Assembly: GCF_002744735.1 (NCBI RefSeq)
Contig: NZ_KZ319340.1
Coordinates: 1,149,030-1,213,029 of the forward strand
From: Marinobacter guineae
Lineage (GTDB): Bacteria > Pseudomonadota > Gammaproteobacteria > Pseudomonadales > Oleiphilaceae
DNA length: 64,000 nt
Direction of reading: 5' to 3'
The position numbers and the translations under genes are program-made. The notes beneath the pieces were generated by a model that was given only the letters and a program-made list of their open reading frames with translations, was not told the origin of the DNA and searched no databases. Shown piece after piece: positions 14,972-23,748 of the stretch; the first letter of the stretch is position 1, and each line of letters opens with the position of its first letter.

Positions 14972-17614
14972 ATGAAGCTGGGTAAAAAGAAGACTGCCGA
15001 CGCGTCCGTTGATGAAAAGCCGGCAAAGAAAGCGACAAAAAAGGAAAAGGGTAAGGCTGCGGGGCCGAAGCTCAAGCGACTCAACTCCGTAGCCATGGGT
15101 CAGTCGCTGGTGGTTCTTGTGGCGGGTGTTGCTGCTGTTGCGTTGCTTCATTTCCTTGTCGTGCAGCCGGCGACCAGTGAGCGCTTTGCATCACTGAAAG
15201 CCCTGGAGGCAGACGCCGCCGCTTTGCGCCTGAATCAGTATTTCGAGCAGGTTCAGAAAAGTATCGATGGCCTCGCCACCCAGCCATACGTGATTGAGGC
15301 CTTTGGTAACTCGAACGAGATACCTGCCGTGGAGGCGCAACTGGAGAGCGCCCTGCCCGGAATCGAGGCGGTGCACCTGTTTCCCTACGGTATGATCCCC
15401 CGCACGACAAGTGGAGAAGAAGCACTGGGATTCTCCGGTCTGGAACTCGCCCGGCGCGCTGAAACCGGTCAAAGGCTGTATCCGGATGCCTTCCCGCGCG
15501 ACAATCAATGGCTCGTTCAGATGGCGGCACCGGTTCGTAAGCCGGCAAGTAATGCCGTGGCGGGCAGCCTGCTGATGATTTTCGACACGGCGCAGATTCA
15601 GCCGTTGTTGAAAGTGGTTAACTCCACTCTTGGTGGCCAGCTGGCGCTGGTTCAGACGGTCTCGGGAGCCTCCCGGACCGTGGCGAGCAACGGCAGCGGA
15701 TCTGGTAATGCTGAAGCCCGAACACTCCTCAATCCCGACTGGACCGTGACCTATACGCCGGCCAGAGCAGCGGCCGCCCCGGTTGACACTGTGATGATCG
15801 CGATACTGGTGGGCGTCCCGGTTCTCATTGCCGCGATTGTTATCTGGGTTCTGCTTGGTGGCGCCCAGAAAGGTCTGCGCCAGGATGTGACGGCTCTGAT
15901 TCAGTGGGCTCACAAGGTATTCGGCGGTGAGCGGGTCAAGTTGCCGACCTTCCGCTGGGACATGGTGGCATCCACCGGCGAAGTGCTTTACCGGCTGTCC
16001 CAGGTTGTCGACAAGCGGGTCGGGAAAGCCGGTGAGAGTGCAAGGCCGAAGCCGACCAGTACCGGTAAATCCGGCGCTGGCGCATCGCAAAGTGCAGAGG
16101 AGCCCCTGTTTCAGGACAAAGATATGCCGGATATCGACATGCTGGACGGCGACGAAGATGTTCTGGGATTTGGAGGCGGTGACGATAGCGCCTTTGGCTC
16201 GGGCGACATCCCCGAAGTTGAGGAGGTGGCCCTGCCCCAGGTGGATCTTTCCCAGGATATTTTCCGGGCCTACGACATCCGGGGCATTGTTGGCGACACC
16301 CTGACGGCAGACATTGTTCAGGTTATTGGCCGGGCCATTGGTTCGGAGGCCCTGGGGCGTGGCGTTGCCAGCCTCTGTATCGGTTACGACGGTCGGCATT
16401 CAAGCCCGGATCTGGCGGAAGCGCTTGCCCGGGGCGTCATGGCAGCTGGCTGCAATGTGATTCATGTGGGTGCGGTGCCTACTCCGGTGCTCTATTTCGC
16501 CACGCATGAGCTTCAGACCGGCTCTGGCGTGATGGTGACAGGCAGCCATAATCCGGCCAACTACAACGGTCTGAAAATCATGTTGGACGGGGAAACCCTG
16601 TCTGGTGAGGCCATACAGAAGCTGTACCAGCGCATTCAGACCGGCGACTTTGCCAGCGGCCAGGGCAGTCAGTCCTCCGAGGATGTGCGTCGGGCATACC
16701 TGGACCGGATTGTCGGTGACATTGCAGTGGCCGCACCGCTCAAGGTGGTGGTTGATGCCGGTAACGGCATCGCCGGTGAGCTCGGTCCCATATTGATTGA
16801 AGAGCTGGGCTGTGAGGTGATTCCGCTGTACTGCGATGTCGACGGAGACTTCCCCAACCACCATCCGGATCCCGGTAAGCCCGCGAACCTGGCGGATCTG
16901 ATTGCCCGGGTGACATCCGAAGGCGCCGATATCGGGCTTGCCTTCGATGGTGATGGCGACCGCCTTGGTGTGGTGACCAATTCCGGCAAGATTATCTGGC
17001 CAGACCGCCTGATGATGCTGTTTGCCCGGGATGTGGTGTCCCGGAACCCCGGTGCGGACGTTCTCTATGACGTCAAGTGCAGCCGCAGGCTGGCCGGTGT
17101 GATTTCCGAAGCCGGCGGCCGGCCGATCATGTGGAAAACCGGTCATTCATTGATGAAAGCCAAGATGAAAGAGACCGGTGCCTTGCTGGCCGGTGAAATG
17201 AGCGGCCACATCTTTTTCGGGGAGCGCTGGTACGGTTTCGATGACGGCCTGTACTCGGCCGCCCGTTTGCTTGAAATTCTGGGCATCGAAGATCGCCACA
17301 GTGATGAGGTCTTTGAGGATTTTCCGGAGGATATCAGTACCCCCGAGCTGAATGTCGAGGTGACGGAAAGCTCCAAGTTCGACATTATTGCGCGGCTCGG
17401 TGAAGCGGGAGACTTTGGTGACGGCAACACCAGTACCATTGATGGTATTCGTGTGGACTACGCCGACGGCTGGGGTCTGTGCCGGGCATCGAATACCACG
17501 CCTGCTCTGGTCCTGCGCTTCGAAGCAGAAACCGAGGACGCCCTCGAACGCATCAAGGCTGTCTTCCGGGAACAGCTGCGGAAGGCGGCACCGGATCTGG
17601 TGGCGGACTTCTGA
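14972..17614 (+). CDS. algC: Phosphomannomutase/phosphoglucomutase with N-terminal membrane sensor-like domain
   Basis: 880 residues, nearly twice a plain AlgC. Residues 1-40 are lysine-rich; membrane segment 1 is about 43-66; about 200 residues then face the periplasm; segment 2 is about 271-297; a low-complexity acidic linker (about 350-425) leads to the mutase starting FRAYDIRG (about 431). The catalytic phosphoserine loop TGSHNP is near residue 523 and the magnesium loop DGDGDR near 660, so the enzyme half looks intact. It interconverts mannose or glucose 1- and 6-phosphates for polysaccharide and LPS precursors. Long AlgC forms are known in Pseudomonas; the job of the sensor-like half is open. 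Confidence 0.93.
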   Translation: MKLGKKKTADASVDEKPAKKATKKEKGKAAGPKLKRLNSVAMGQSLVVLVAGVAAVALLHFLVVQPATSERFASLKALEADAAALRLNQYFEQVQKSIDGLATQPYVIEAFGNSNEIPAVEAQLESALPGIEAVHLFPYGMIPRTTSGEEALGFSGLELARRAETGQRLYPDAFPRDNQWLVQMAAPVRKPASNAVAGSLLMIFDTAQIQPLLKVVNSTLGGQLALVQTVSGASRTVASNGSGSGNAEARTLLNPDWTVTYTPARAAAAPVDTVMIAILVGVPVLIAAIVIWVLLGGAQKGLRQDVTALIQWAHKVFGGERVKLPTFRWDMVASTGEVLYRLSQVVDKRVGKAGESARPKPTSTGKSGAGASQSAEEPLFQDKDMPDIDMLDGDEDVLGFGGGDDSAFGSGDIPEVEEVALPQVDLSQDIFRAYDIRGIVGDTLTADIVQVIGRAIGSEALGRGVASLCIGYDGRHSSPDLAEALARGVMAAGCNVIHVGAVPTPVLYFATHELQTGSGVMVTGSHNPANYNGLKIMLDGETLSGEAIQKLYQRIQTGDFASGQGSQSSEDVRRAYLDRIVGDIAVAAPLKVVVDAGNGIAGELGPILIEELGCEVIPLYCDVDGDFPNHHPDPGKPANLADLIARVTSEGADIGLAFDGDGDRLGVVTNSGKIIWPDRLMMLFARDVVSRNPGADVLYDVKCSRRLAGVISEAGGRPIMWKTGHSLMKAKMKETGALLAGEMSGHIFFGERWYGFDDGLYSAARLLEILGIEDRHSDEVFEDFPEDISTPELNVEVTESSKFDIIARLGEAGDFGDGNTSTIDGIRVDYADGWGLCRASNTTPALVLRFEAETEDALERIKAVFREQLRKAAPDLVADF

Positions 17615-17663
17615 CCAACTTCCCTGGCGGTTTTCGCAGGTAGTTTTAACTCAGGATTAGTAA

Positions 17664-18569
<906 letters not shown>

Positions 18570-18593
18570 CGACACCTGACAAGGAGTTTCCGG

Positions 18594-19844
18594 ATGAAGC
18601 GCCTGTTCACGACGCTGATTATACTGGTCCTGGTCGGCTTTGCCGCGTTCAAGGCGGGCGTCTGGTGGTTGGCAGACCAGCGAATGGCGGACGCACGGCA
18701 GGCGCTGGAAGAATTCGGAGTGCTGCACCGTGGCAGCATCAGTTCCGGTGTGGACGGTCGCGTGGTTCTCAACGGTGCCAGCTGGCAGGATTTTGAACTG
18801 ACCCAGCCCCTGGACATCGCCCGCGCCGAATTTGACGCCGGTTCTCCGGTCAATTTGCTCACCGGTCTGGCGGATCCCTCCAGTCTGCCGGCACAATGGT
18901 CCCTGAGACTGGATGGCGTGAGCCTGAGGCTCGACCCCACCATGCTACGCAACTGGGTGACCGCAGATGGTGCGAACAGCGAAGGCGAACAGGCCCTGTT
19001 TGTTCTCTCCTGTGCACCAGATCCCCGTCAACAGCTGGGAAGTGGGGATCTGATCCGGATGGGGATTGCGGGTCTTGCCGGCGACGCGTTTCTGCGCCAG
19101 GATCCTGGCCGTATTCATGCCGAGCTGAATACCATCAGTACCGGTAGCCTGGAATTGGACTGGCCAGCCGCCAGAGTCCGTTACCAGGACGGAGATGTGA
19201 CGATATCAGGCGGCACGGAACCTCTGCAGTTGACCCTGAGGGATGCCGGTCTGATGCGTCGTATCGCCGCCTATTGCGCCCGTGAGGCGGGCATTGAGCC
19301 CGATAAATGGGCCAAACGTTCACTGGACGCCCTGATAGCGGGGCTTGAAGCCCAGGGGCTGGCGCCAAGTGATCAGTTGAAGGCGCTTTACCGGCAGTGG
19401 TTGCTGGAAGGTGGTGAGCTCACGGTGAGTCTTCAGCCCGGTGAGGCTCTGCTGGGTATCCCGGTCAGAGCCGAAGGGGCGGGGCAGGTTAGTAGCAGCT
19501 GGCCAGTACGCTATAACGGCGCGGGTGTCCCCGATGTCTATCTCACGGAAGCCAAACCAGTGATACCGGAAACGCCAGACATAGCCGTAGAACCGGTCGT
19601 GCCGCGGGAAAACCCGGGTGTCGAAGGCTGGTATGTGGCTGACATGGCGAATGCGGACCAGTGGATTGATCATAGGGTCAGGGTGACGCTCTCCAACGAT
19701 AATGTTGTGGAAGGCCGCCTGGTGAGTGTCAGCGAAAGGGAACTTGAGGTGGCCCGGGTGGTTGCTGGCGGAGAAGTTGCCTATCCGATGCTGATCCGGG
19801 CCATTACCAACTTTGAAGTGTGGCGGCGGGGCCGTGCACAATGA
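18594..19844 (+). CDS. Unrecognised membrane-anchored protein with a Sm-like C-terminal segment
   Basis: 416 residues; I do not recognise the family. Residues about 5-27 are one hydrophobic segment, so the bulk is probably periplasmic, anchored at the N-terminus. The middle alternates strands with helical parts (an Ala/Arg/Leu-rich region with two cysteines). After a proline-rich linker (about 320-345) the last 70 residues (DHRVRVTLSNDNVVEGRLVS, then strands ending in FEVWRRG) look like a small beta barrel of the Sm/SH3 type. It starts 24 bases after argB and is followed by argE, so it is cotranscribed with arginine genes without an evident link to them. Confidence 0.7.
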   Translation: MKRLFTTLIILVLVGFAAFKAGVWWLADQRMADARQALEEFGVLHRGSISSGVDGRVVLNGASWQDFELTQPLDIARAEFDAGSPVNLLTGLADPSSLPAQWSLRLDGVSLRLDPTMLRNWVTADGANSEGEQALFVLSCAPDPRQQLGSGDLIRMGIAGLAGDAFLRQDPGRIHAELNTISTGSLELDWPAARVRYQDGDVTISGGTEPLQLTLRDAGLMRRIAAYCAREAGIEPDKWAKRSLDALIAGLEAQGLAPSDQLKALYRQWLLEGGELTVSLQPGEALLGIPVRAEGAGQVSSSWPVRYNGAGVPDVYLTEAKPVIPETPDIAVEPVVPRENPGVEGWYVADMANADQWIDHRVRVTLSNDNVVEGRLVSVSERELEVARVVAGGEVAYPMLIRAITNFEVWRRGRAQ

Positions 19845-19870
19845 TTCCTTTGGGAATCTGAGAGGAAACT

Positions 19871-21040
19871 ATGTCGCAGTCCGATAGCAAGACCGTAGCG
19901 GTGCCGGGCATCCGTGACATGCTTGCCCGCCTGGTGTCCCTGCCGTCCATCAGCAGTGCCTCGGCCGAGTGGGACCACAGCAACGAGCCGGTGGTACGAA
20001 CCCTGGCAGAGTGGCTGGAGGCCCTCGGTTTTTCCGTGGAGATCCTGCAAGTTCCGGGCATGCCCGGCAAATTCAACCTGATTGCAACCCTGGGCAGCGG
20101 CCCGGGTGGCCTGGTGCTGTCGGGACACACCGATACGGTGCCCTTCGACGATAAGCGCTGGCAGAGCGATCCGTTCACCCTGACCGAGCGGAATAACCGC
20201 TGGTACGGGCTGGGCACCTGCGATATGAAAGGTTTTTTCCCGCTGGCTATCGAAGCGGCCAGGACCTTTGTCGGGGAAGATCTGAAACAGCCCCTGATCA
20301 TTCTCGCTACCGCCGACGAAGAGAGCTCCATGGATGGCGCCCGGGCACTGGCCGAGGCCGGTAAGCCCAAGGCCCGCTACGCGGTCATCGGCGAACCCAC
20401 CAGCCTGAGGCCCGTGCGCATGCACAAAGGCATCATGATGGAGCGTCTTAAGTTCGAGGGACAGTCCGGCCATTCCTCCAATCCGGCCCTGGGCCGCAAT
20501 GCCCTGGAAGGAATGCACGAAGCCATGACCGAGCTTCTGGCACTCCGGTCAACATGGCAGGAAAAGTACCGGAATCCGAACTTTGAGGTGCAGTTCCCGA
20601 CCCTGAACCTCGGCTGCATCCATGGCGGTGACAACCCCAACCGGATCTGTGCCCAGTGTGAGCTTCACTTCGATCTGCGCCCTCTGCCGGGCATGAACAT
20701 GGAATCCCTGCGCCAGGCGATCCTGAACAAGGTCCAGCCGGTGGCGGAGCGCCGCGAGTTGTCCATGGTGTTCGAGCCCCTGTTTGATGGTGTGCCCCCG
20801 TTCGAAACCCCGTCCGATGCGGCCCTGGTAAAAGCCTGCGAGCAGCTGACCGGTCACACGGCCCATGCCGTTGCGTTCGCCACGGAAGCCCCTTGGTTGC
20901 AAAAGCTCGGCCTGGAAACCCTGGTGATGGGGCCCGGATCAATCGATCAGGCGCATCAGCCAGATGAATTTATAGAGCTCTCTCAGTTGGAGCCGACGGT
21001 GAAGATCCTGCAAGGGCTGATCCGACAGTTTTGCCTTTAG
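19871..21040 (+). CDS. argE: Acetylornithine deacetylase
   Basis: Removes the acetyl group of N-acetylornithine to give ornithine. 389 residues of the M20 dizinc hydrolase family. Zinc and catalytic motifs: SGHTDTVPFDD with His and Asp (about 80-90), GTCDMKG with the bridging Asp (about 116-122), TADEESSMDGA with the catalytic Glu pair (about 148-158), and the lid domain start GQSGHSS. The C-terminal MGPGSIDQAHQPDE supplies the last metal histidine. Together with argB and argA here it covers most of the linear acetyl cycle entry and exit. Confidence 0.95.
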   Translation: MSQSDSKTVAVPGIRDMLARLVSLPSISSASAEWDHSNEPVVRTLAEWLEALGFSVEILQVPGMPGKFNLIATLGSGPGGLVLSGHTDTVPFDDKRWQSDPFTLTERNNRWYGLGTCDMKGFFPLAIEAARTFVGEDLKQPLIILATADEESSMDGARALAEAGKPKARYAVIGEPTSLRPVRMHKGIMMERLKFEGQSGHSSNPALGRNALEGMHEAMTELLALRSTWQEKYRNPNFEVQFPTLNLGCIHGGDNPNRICAQCELHFDLRPLPGMNMESLRQAILNKVQPVAERRELSMVFEPLFDGVPPFETPSDAALVKACEQLTGHTAHAVAFATEAPWLQKLGLETLVMGPGSIDQAHQPDEFIELSQLEPTVKILQGLIRQFCL

Positions 21041-21067
21041 GCCGGAGTCCGGGTCAAATAGGGGGCT

Positions 21068-21178
21068 GAACACTGTCGGGAGCCCTCTCCAAAACACGCC
21101 CGTAAATACGTCCCTGTAGGGCTCGGTCGCGCCATCCCTGGCGCTCCACGGCTTTGGAGAGGGCTCCCGACAGTGTTC
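21068..21178. repeat. Intergenic palindrome copy 1 (conserved core, site-specific arms)
   Basis: A perfect 26-bp inverted repeat (21068-21093 against 21153-21178) encloses a 59-base core. The core holds CGTAAATACGTCC and the mini-hairpin GCGCCATCCCTGGCGC, and matches the core at 46142-46194 closely. Arms differ from the other two copies apart from a loose CC-AAA pattern next to the core. It lies between argE and argA, both on the plus strand. No T run follows, so it is not a plain intrinsic terminator. Confidence 0.85.
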
Positions 21179-21228
21179 GTCAGACTGAATTGCAGGCCGC
21201 GTAAAGAAAAAAGCTTGGAGTATTCGAA

Positions 21229-22536
21229 TTGAAATCAAACGACTGGCTGCATGGATTCCGCCATTCATCCCCCTACATCAACGCCCACCGCGGGCGTACG
21301 GTGGTGCTGACCATTCCGGGGGATGCCATTGAGCATGGCAATTTCATCAACATCATCCATGACATCGCGTTGCTGAGCAGTCTCGGCGTGCGACTGGTCG
21401 TTGCCTTTGGCGCCCGCCCGCAGATTCAGGCGCGGCTGGACACGGCCGGCGTAGAATCGTCGTTTGCCAGAAGCCTGCGGATTACGCCAGTAGAGCATCT
21501 TGGCATGGTGATGGAGGCCATTGGAGGGCTAAGGGCCTATCTGGAGAGCCACCTGTCCATGGGGCTGGTGAACTCCCCCATGCACAATGCCCGCATCCGG
21601 GTGAGTGGCGGCAACTATGTGGCTGCCAAGCCGGTTGGCGTGCTGGACGGTATCGATTTTGGTCATACCGGCAAGGTACGCCGGGTGGATGTGGCCGGCA
21701 TCGAGAAACTGCTTGAGCTTGGTCACATTGTGCTGTTGCCGCCGATGGGTTACTCGCCCACCGGGGACGCCTTCAATCTCTCGTATGAGGATGTTGGTAG
21801 CCAGGTAGCGGCGGCACTTCAGGCTGAGAAGTTGATTGTGTTTATTGATGATCCCGGGTTGCAGGAAGAGGATGGTGCGCTTATCCGGGAACTGTCGGCC
21901 CGCCAGGCAACCGAGCGACTTGCGGCCGGTGCCGTGACCGGTCACGACGCCGATCTGCTGAGAGCCGCCTGTGATGCCTGTGTGAAGGGCGTAAGGCGGG
22001 CGCACATCATCAGCTACGTGGACGACGGCGCTTTACTGAAGGAGCTTTTCACCCGGGACGGTGCCGGTACATTGGTCAGTGGCGACCACTACGAGCAGTT
22101 CCGACAGGCCCGGGTGGAAGACATTGGCGGGATTCTGGAGTTGATCCAGCCGCTGGAGGAGCAGGGTATTCTGGTCCGCCGGTCCCGGGAGATGCTGGAA
22201 ACGGAAATCGATCGGTTTGTGGTGGCGGAGCGCGACGGCACCATCGTGGGGTGTGCCGCTCTTTACAGTTACCCGGATGAAGGTGCCGGCGAGTTGTCCT
22301 GCTTTGCGGTAGACCCGACCTATCGCCGGGCCGGGCGGGGTGATGAGATTCTGGCGATGGTTGAGAAGCTCGCCAGGGGCCAGGGTATCCAGAAGCTGTT
22401 TGTGCTCACCACCCAGACCGAACACTGGTTCCGGGAGCGGGGCTTCCAGCCCTCCACCGTGCAGGCTTTGCCCGGGCCCAAGCTGGCGTCCTACAACACT
22501 CAGCGAAACTCAAAGGTATTCTGTAAACCGCTCTGA
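21229..22536 (+). CDS. argA: Amino-acid N-acetyltransferase (N-acetylglutamate synthase)
   Basis: Acetylates glutamate from acetyl-CoA, the first step of arginine synthesis. 435 residues: an amino-acid-kinase-like N-terminal domain (about 1-285) that binds arginine for feedback control, and a GNAT domain (about 290-435) with acetyl-CoA loop YRRAGRGDEIL. The start codon is the rare TTG at 21229, supported by TTGGAG at 21215-21220 and by the family N-terminus SNDWLHGFRHSSPYIN. The 3' end overlaps by 27 bases the convergent lipoprotein gene at 22510. Confidence 0.95.
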   Translation: MKSNDWLHGFRHSSPYINAHRGRTVVLTIPGDAIEHGNFINIIHDIALLSSLGVRLVVAFGARPQIQARLDTAGVESSFARSLRITPVEHLGMVMEAIGGLRAYLESHLSMGLVNSPMHNARIRVSGGNYVAAKPVGVLDGIDFGHTGKVRRVDVAGIEKLLELGHIVLLPPMGYSPTGDAFNLSYEDVGSQVAAALQAEKLIVFIDDPGLQEEDGALIRELSARQATERLAAGAVTGHDADLLRAACDACVKGVRRAHIISYVDDGALLKELFTRDGAGTLVSGDHYEQFRQARVEDIGGILELIQPLEEQGILVRRSREMLETEIDRFVVAERDGTIVGCAALYSYPDEGAGELSCFAVDPTYRRAGRGDEILAMVEKLARGQGIQKLFVLTTQTEHWFRERGFQPSTVQALPGPKLASYNTQRNSKVFCKPL

Positions 22537-23580
22537 CAAGTCAGTAAGCAGCTCTGACCGTTGAGGCGCCGGTTTCTGTGACAATTCGTCGACTGCCCGG
22601 TAAAAACCGGCGAAGTCGTATCCGTTTTCCCGGAGTAACTGGCGGAATGCAGGCACATGCTGGTTGTACTGCCGGAACAGAGCGAGGTTGGCATTGTTAA
22701 GGGTCACCGGCGCCGGGCCGAATGGGCCTGGTTCTGGCCAGTCTTCAGAGGTCTGTTGGTAGGCTTGGGCAAGCTGCTCCAGCAAATCTGCCTTGCGGGT
22801 CCGTAGCTGGTCATCGGGCACAAGCCCCTGCTGTGCGTAGAGTGCTTCCAGGCGGGTGCTGAAGGCCTGAACGAGAGTCAGAGTCTGGCTCAGTCGCGAA
22901 AGGCGCTCTAGCGCCTGCCGGAATTGACCGGGCTTACCCTGCGCCACCAGCCAGAGTCTCAACCCTTCCAGTTCCACGGCAGTGGCGAAGCTTTCGTTAA
23001 AGGCCGTGTCATCGGGGATGTACACGACCTGATGGGCCAGTTCATGAAACATCAGGGCGACCATCCGATCCTCCGGTAACCGGGTAAAGCCCGTATGGAG
23101 TGGGTCATCAAACCAGCCCAGGGTGGAATAGGCGGTAACCCCGCCGATGAAGGTGTCGAAGCCTCGGGCGTGGAACAGTGCCTGTTCTCTTTGAGCATCT
23201 TTCAGGCGGAAATACCCCCGGTAGGCCTGGCAGCCGAGGATCGGGTAACACCAGCGATGGGGCTCCAGCGAAAATTCGGGCGCGGCAACGAGGTTGACCA
23301 CCACCCAGGAGCGGTCAAGATTCACGTATTCACCGAACGCATCCCCGACCGGCAGGGCAAGCCGCTGGACCGCAAACTCCCGGGCCTGCCGGGAGATGGC
23401 GAGTTTATCCCGGAGCGCTGCCGGAGTACTGGCGTCAGCAATAACCGCTTCCACCGGTTGTCCTGAGACCATCAGGGAAATATGCCCACTGACCGCCTGG
23501 GAATAGTAGCCAATGGTCGTACACCCGTTAAGCATTGTTACCAGTAGCAAAAGTGGATAGATCTGACTAAGCTGTTTCAT
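22510..23580 (-). CDS. Putative lipoprotein aminopeptidase (PF10023-like)
   Basis: 356 residues. The signal peptide ends in a lipobox LNGC (Cys19-20 region), so it is probably an outer- or inner-membrane lipoprotein. A gluzincin-type zinc site MFHELAHQVVY is followed about 15 residues later by FNESFAT, supplying the third ligand glutamate. This matches the predicted aminopeptidases of family PF10023 (COG4324). Its natural substrate is not known. Its last 27 bases overlap the end of argA on the opposite strand, so the two messages are complementary at their 3' ends. Confidence 0.82.
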   Translation of the reverse strand: MKQLSQIYPLLLLVTMLNGCTTIGYYSQAVSGHISLMVSGQPVEAVIADASTPAALRDKLAISRQAREFAVQRLALPVGDAFGEYVNLDRSWVVVNLVAAPEFSLEPHRWCYPILGCQAYRGYFRLKDAQREQALFHARGFDTFIGGVTAYSTLGWFDDPLHTGFTRLPEDRMVALMFHELAHQVVYIPDDTAFNESFATAVELEGLRLWLVAQGKPGQFRQALERLSRLSQTLTLVQAFSTRLEALYAQQGLVPDDQLRTRKADLLEQLAQAYQQTSEDWPEPGPFGPAPVTLNNANLALFRQYNQHVPAFRQLLRENGYDFAGFYRAVDELSQKPAPQRSELLTDLSERFTEYL

Positions 23581-23658
23581 GGGTCAGGATGTTATAGTGA
23601 ATTGGTTTGCCTGTGGGGGCCAGGCCGCTATAGTACAGTCGTGATTTCCATAGTAGCA

Positions 23659-23714
23659 GGTGGCATCCGCCACCGTTTCAGGGACGTGAGTCGGTGCCGG
23701 ACAGTGGGTCCGGC
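23659..23714 (+). repeat. Two hairpins in the leader of the PilZ/GGDEF-EAL gene
   Basis: GGTGGC-ATCC-GCCACC at 23659-23674 and GCCGGAC-AGTGG-GTCCGGC at 23696-23714 are perfect small hairpins 35-90 bases before the start at 23749. They could shape mRNA stability or translation. No known riboswitch fold is recognised. Confidence 0.4.
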
Positions 23715-23748
23715 GATTGTTCCGGCTGTGCGAGATATCAGGTAGTTC

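Noticed and set aside
15191-16399. 402-codon minus-strand frame opposite algC
   Set aside because: Mirror of a conserved coding region with clear motifs; treated as a shadow frame.
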